Below, one piece after another: positions 63,350-64,000 of a stretch of DNA of 64,000 bases. Positions within the stretch are counted from its first letter, which is position 1. The number at the start of each line of letters is the position of its first letter. A program made the translations under genes and the position numbers. The DNA comes from Erwinia sp. S63 (GTDB lineage Bacteria; Pseudomonadota; Gammaproteobacteria; Enterobacterales; Enterobacteriaceae): positions 1-64,000 of the forward strand of contig NZ_JACVUP010000017.1 in NCBI RefSeq assembly GCF_016625195.1, given 5' to 3'. The notes below the pieces were generated by a model. That model was not told the origin of the DNA. It worked only from the letters and a program-made list of their open reading frames with translations, and did no database searches.

Positions 63350-63697
63350 ATGCGCTGTAAAACGCTGACTGCCGCGGCAGTGGTAATGTTGATGATGACC
63401 GCCGGATGTTCCACCCTTGAGCGCGTTGTATATCGTCCGGATATCAATCAGGGGAATTACCTGGTCGCCAACGATGTTTCGAAGATTCACACCGGCATGA
63501 CGCAGCAGCAGGTTGCCTACACACTCGGCACACCGATGATGCACGATCCGTTTGGCAGCAATGTCTGGTATTACGTGTTCCGTCAGGAACCAGGCCATGA
63601 AGGCGTGAAGCAGCAAACCCTGACGCTGACCTTTGACAGCAACGGTACGCTGACCAATATCGATAACAAACCGAAACTCACTGGCAAAGAAGGCTAA
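63350..63697 (+). CDS. bamE: Outer membrane assembly lipoprotein BamE
   Basis: Small lipoprotein (SmpA/OmlA) of the BAM complex that binds BamD and BamA. The lipobox is MTAGC with Cys 20. The short alpha/beta fold contains YRPDINQGNYL and KIHTGMTQQQVAYTLGTPM, the conserved BamE core. Length 115 (113 in E. coli). The 184-bp recN-bamE gap holds its own promoter, though I could not assign a clear sigmaE site. Confidence 0.96.
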   Translation: MRCKTLTAAAVVMLMMTAGCSTLERVVYRPDINQGNYLVANDVSKIHTGMTQQQVAYTLGTPMMHDPFGSNVWYYVFRQEPGHEGVKQQTLTLTFDSNGTLTNIDNKPKLTGKEG

Positions 63698-63708
63698 GTG
63701 AGCGGCAA

Positions 63709-63736
63709 CAAAAAAGGCGCTTAAGCGCCTTTTTTG
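63709..63736. terminator. Bidirectional terminator between bamE and rnfH
   Basis: GGCGCTT/AAGCGCC stem (63716-63729) with A and T tracts on either side, between convergent genes. Confidence 0.85.
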
Positions 63737-63750
63737 TGTCTGCGATTCCG

Positions 63751-64000
63751 CTATTTGTTGCTCGCCGAACGTTCAGCTCGCTGGCGACGCATCTCTTTAG
63801 GATCCGCAATCAATGGGCGGTAAATCTCCACACGATCGCCATCCTGAACCGCATCACCCAACTTTACTGGCCGGCTGAAAATACCCACCTTGTTGCTGGA
63901 AAGGTCGATGTCTTTGCGCAGTGATAACAAGCCCGAGGCTTTAATCGCCTGCTCTACGGTCGCACCCTCTTCCAGGGTTACCGAACGCAAATACTGCTTT
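63751..64000 (-). CDS. rnfH: RnfH family protein (5' end outside window)
   Basis: Ubiquitin-like beta-grasp protein (formerly YfjF) of unknown function, encoded next to ratA and bamE. The visible 82 residues read KQYLRSVTLEEGATVEQAI at the start and end DPKEMRRQRAERSASNK, matching residues 16 onward of E. coli RnfH (96 aa). About 14 residues and the start codon lie beyond base 64000; an apparent TTG start at 63990 is an artefact of the cut. Confidence 0.92.
   Translation of the reverse strand, partial: KQYLRSVTLEEGATVEQAIKASGLLSLRKDIDLSSNKVGIFSRPVKLGDAVQDGDRVEIYRPLIADPKEMRRQRAERSASNK

Overview
The window looks like a chromosomal segment of an enterobacterium in the Erwiniaceae, most likely Pantoea or Erwinia. 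Nearly every protein aligns along its whole length with the Escherichia coli counterpart from memory. Gene order follows the E. coli der-to-nadB block and then jumps to the grpE-nadK-recN-bamE-rnfH block. There is an ERIC element, there are Pantoea-style palindromic intergenic repeats, and base composition is moderately GC-rich. I saw no insertion sequence, prophage, CRISPR array, rRNA or tRNA. The genus is inference; the family assignment rests on synteny and protein similarity.

Layout. 1-9.8 kb (minus strand): der, bamB, yfgM, hisS, ispG, rodZ, a pilW-like lipoprotein, rlmN, ndk (ribosome assembly, outer-membrane assembly, isoprenoid synthesis, cell shape). 9.9-17.1 kb: pbpC and the alpha-2-macroglobulin gene yfhM, a periplasmic repair/defence pair. 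17.3-22.7 kb: sseA, sseB, pepB and a strongly reduced isc locus in which iscR and iscS remain but iscU, iscA, hscB, hscA, fdx and iscX are absent. 22.7-28.6 kb: trmJ, suhB, a zinc-transport pair (zevA/zevB-like) where E. coli has yfhR, csiE and an orphan hcaT. 28.7-36.1 kb: glyA, hmp, glnB, the glrK-qseG-glrR two-component operon, and the small RNA glmY with its sigma54 promoter and GlrR sites. 36.1-45.8 kb: purL, mltF, tadA, pgpC, yfhH, a possible Cys-rich microprotein, yfhL, acpS, pdxJ. 45.8-54.2 kb: recO, era, rnc, lepB, lepA, then rseC, rseB, rseA, rpoE and the leader peptide rseD. 54.4-59.8 kb: nadB, trmN, srmB, grcA, ung. 59.8-64 kb: grpE, nadK, recN, bamE and the 3' part of rnfH, cut by the window edge.

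Readable regulation includes PurR boxes at glyA and purL, an NsrR operator at hmp, a sigma32 promoter at grpE, a sigmaE promoter inside rseD ahead of rpoE, LexA boxes at recN, an FNR-like site at grcA, tandem IscR sites upstream of iscR, and a Zur-like palindrome at zevA.

The most interesting feature is the collapsed isc locus. The regulator, its operators and the cysteine desulfurase are kept. The scaffold, carrier, chaperones and ferredoxin are gone, and IscS has lost the C-terminal tail that docks the IscU scaffold in E. coli. This predicts that another system, probably SUF, builds Fe-S clusters, while IscS serves sulfur transfer such as tRNA thiolation. No genuinely unknown multi-gene system was found.
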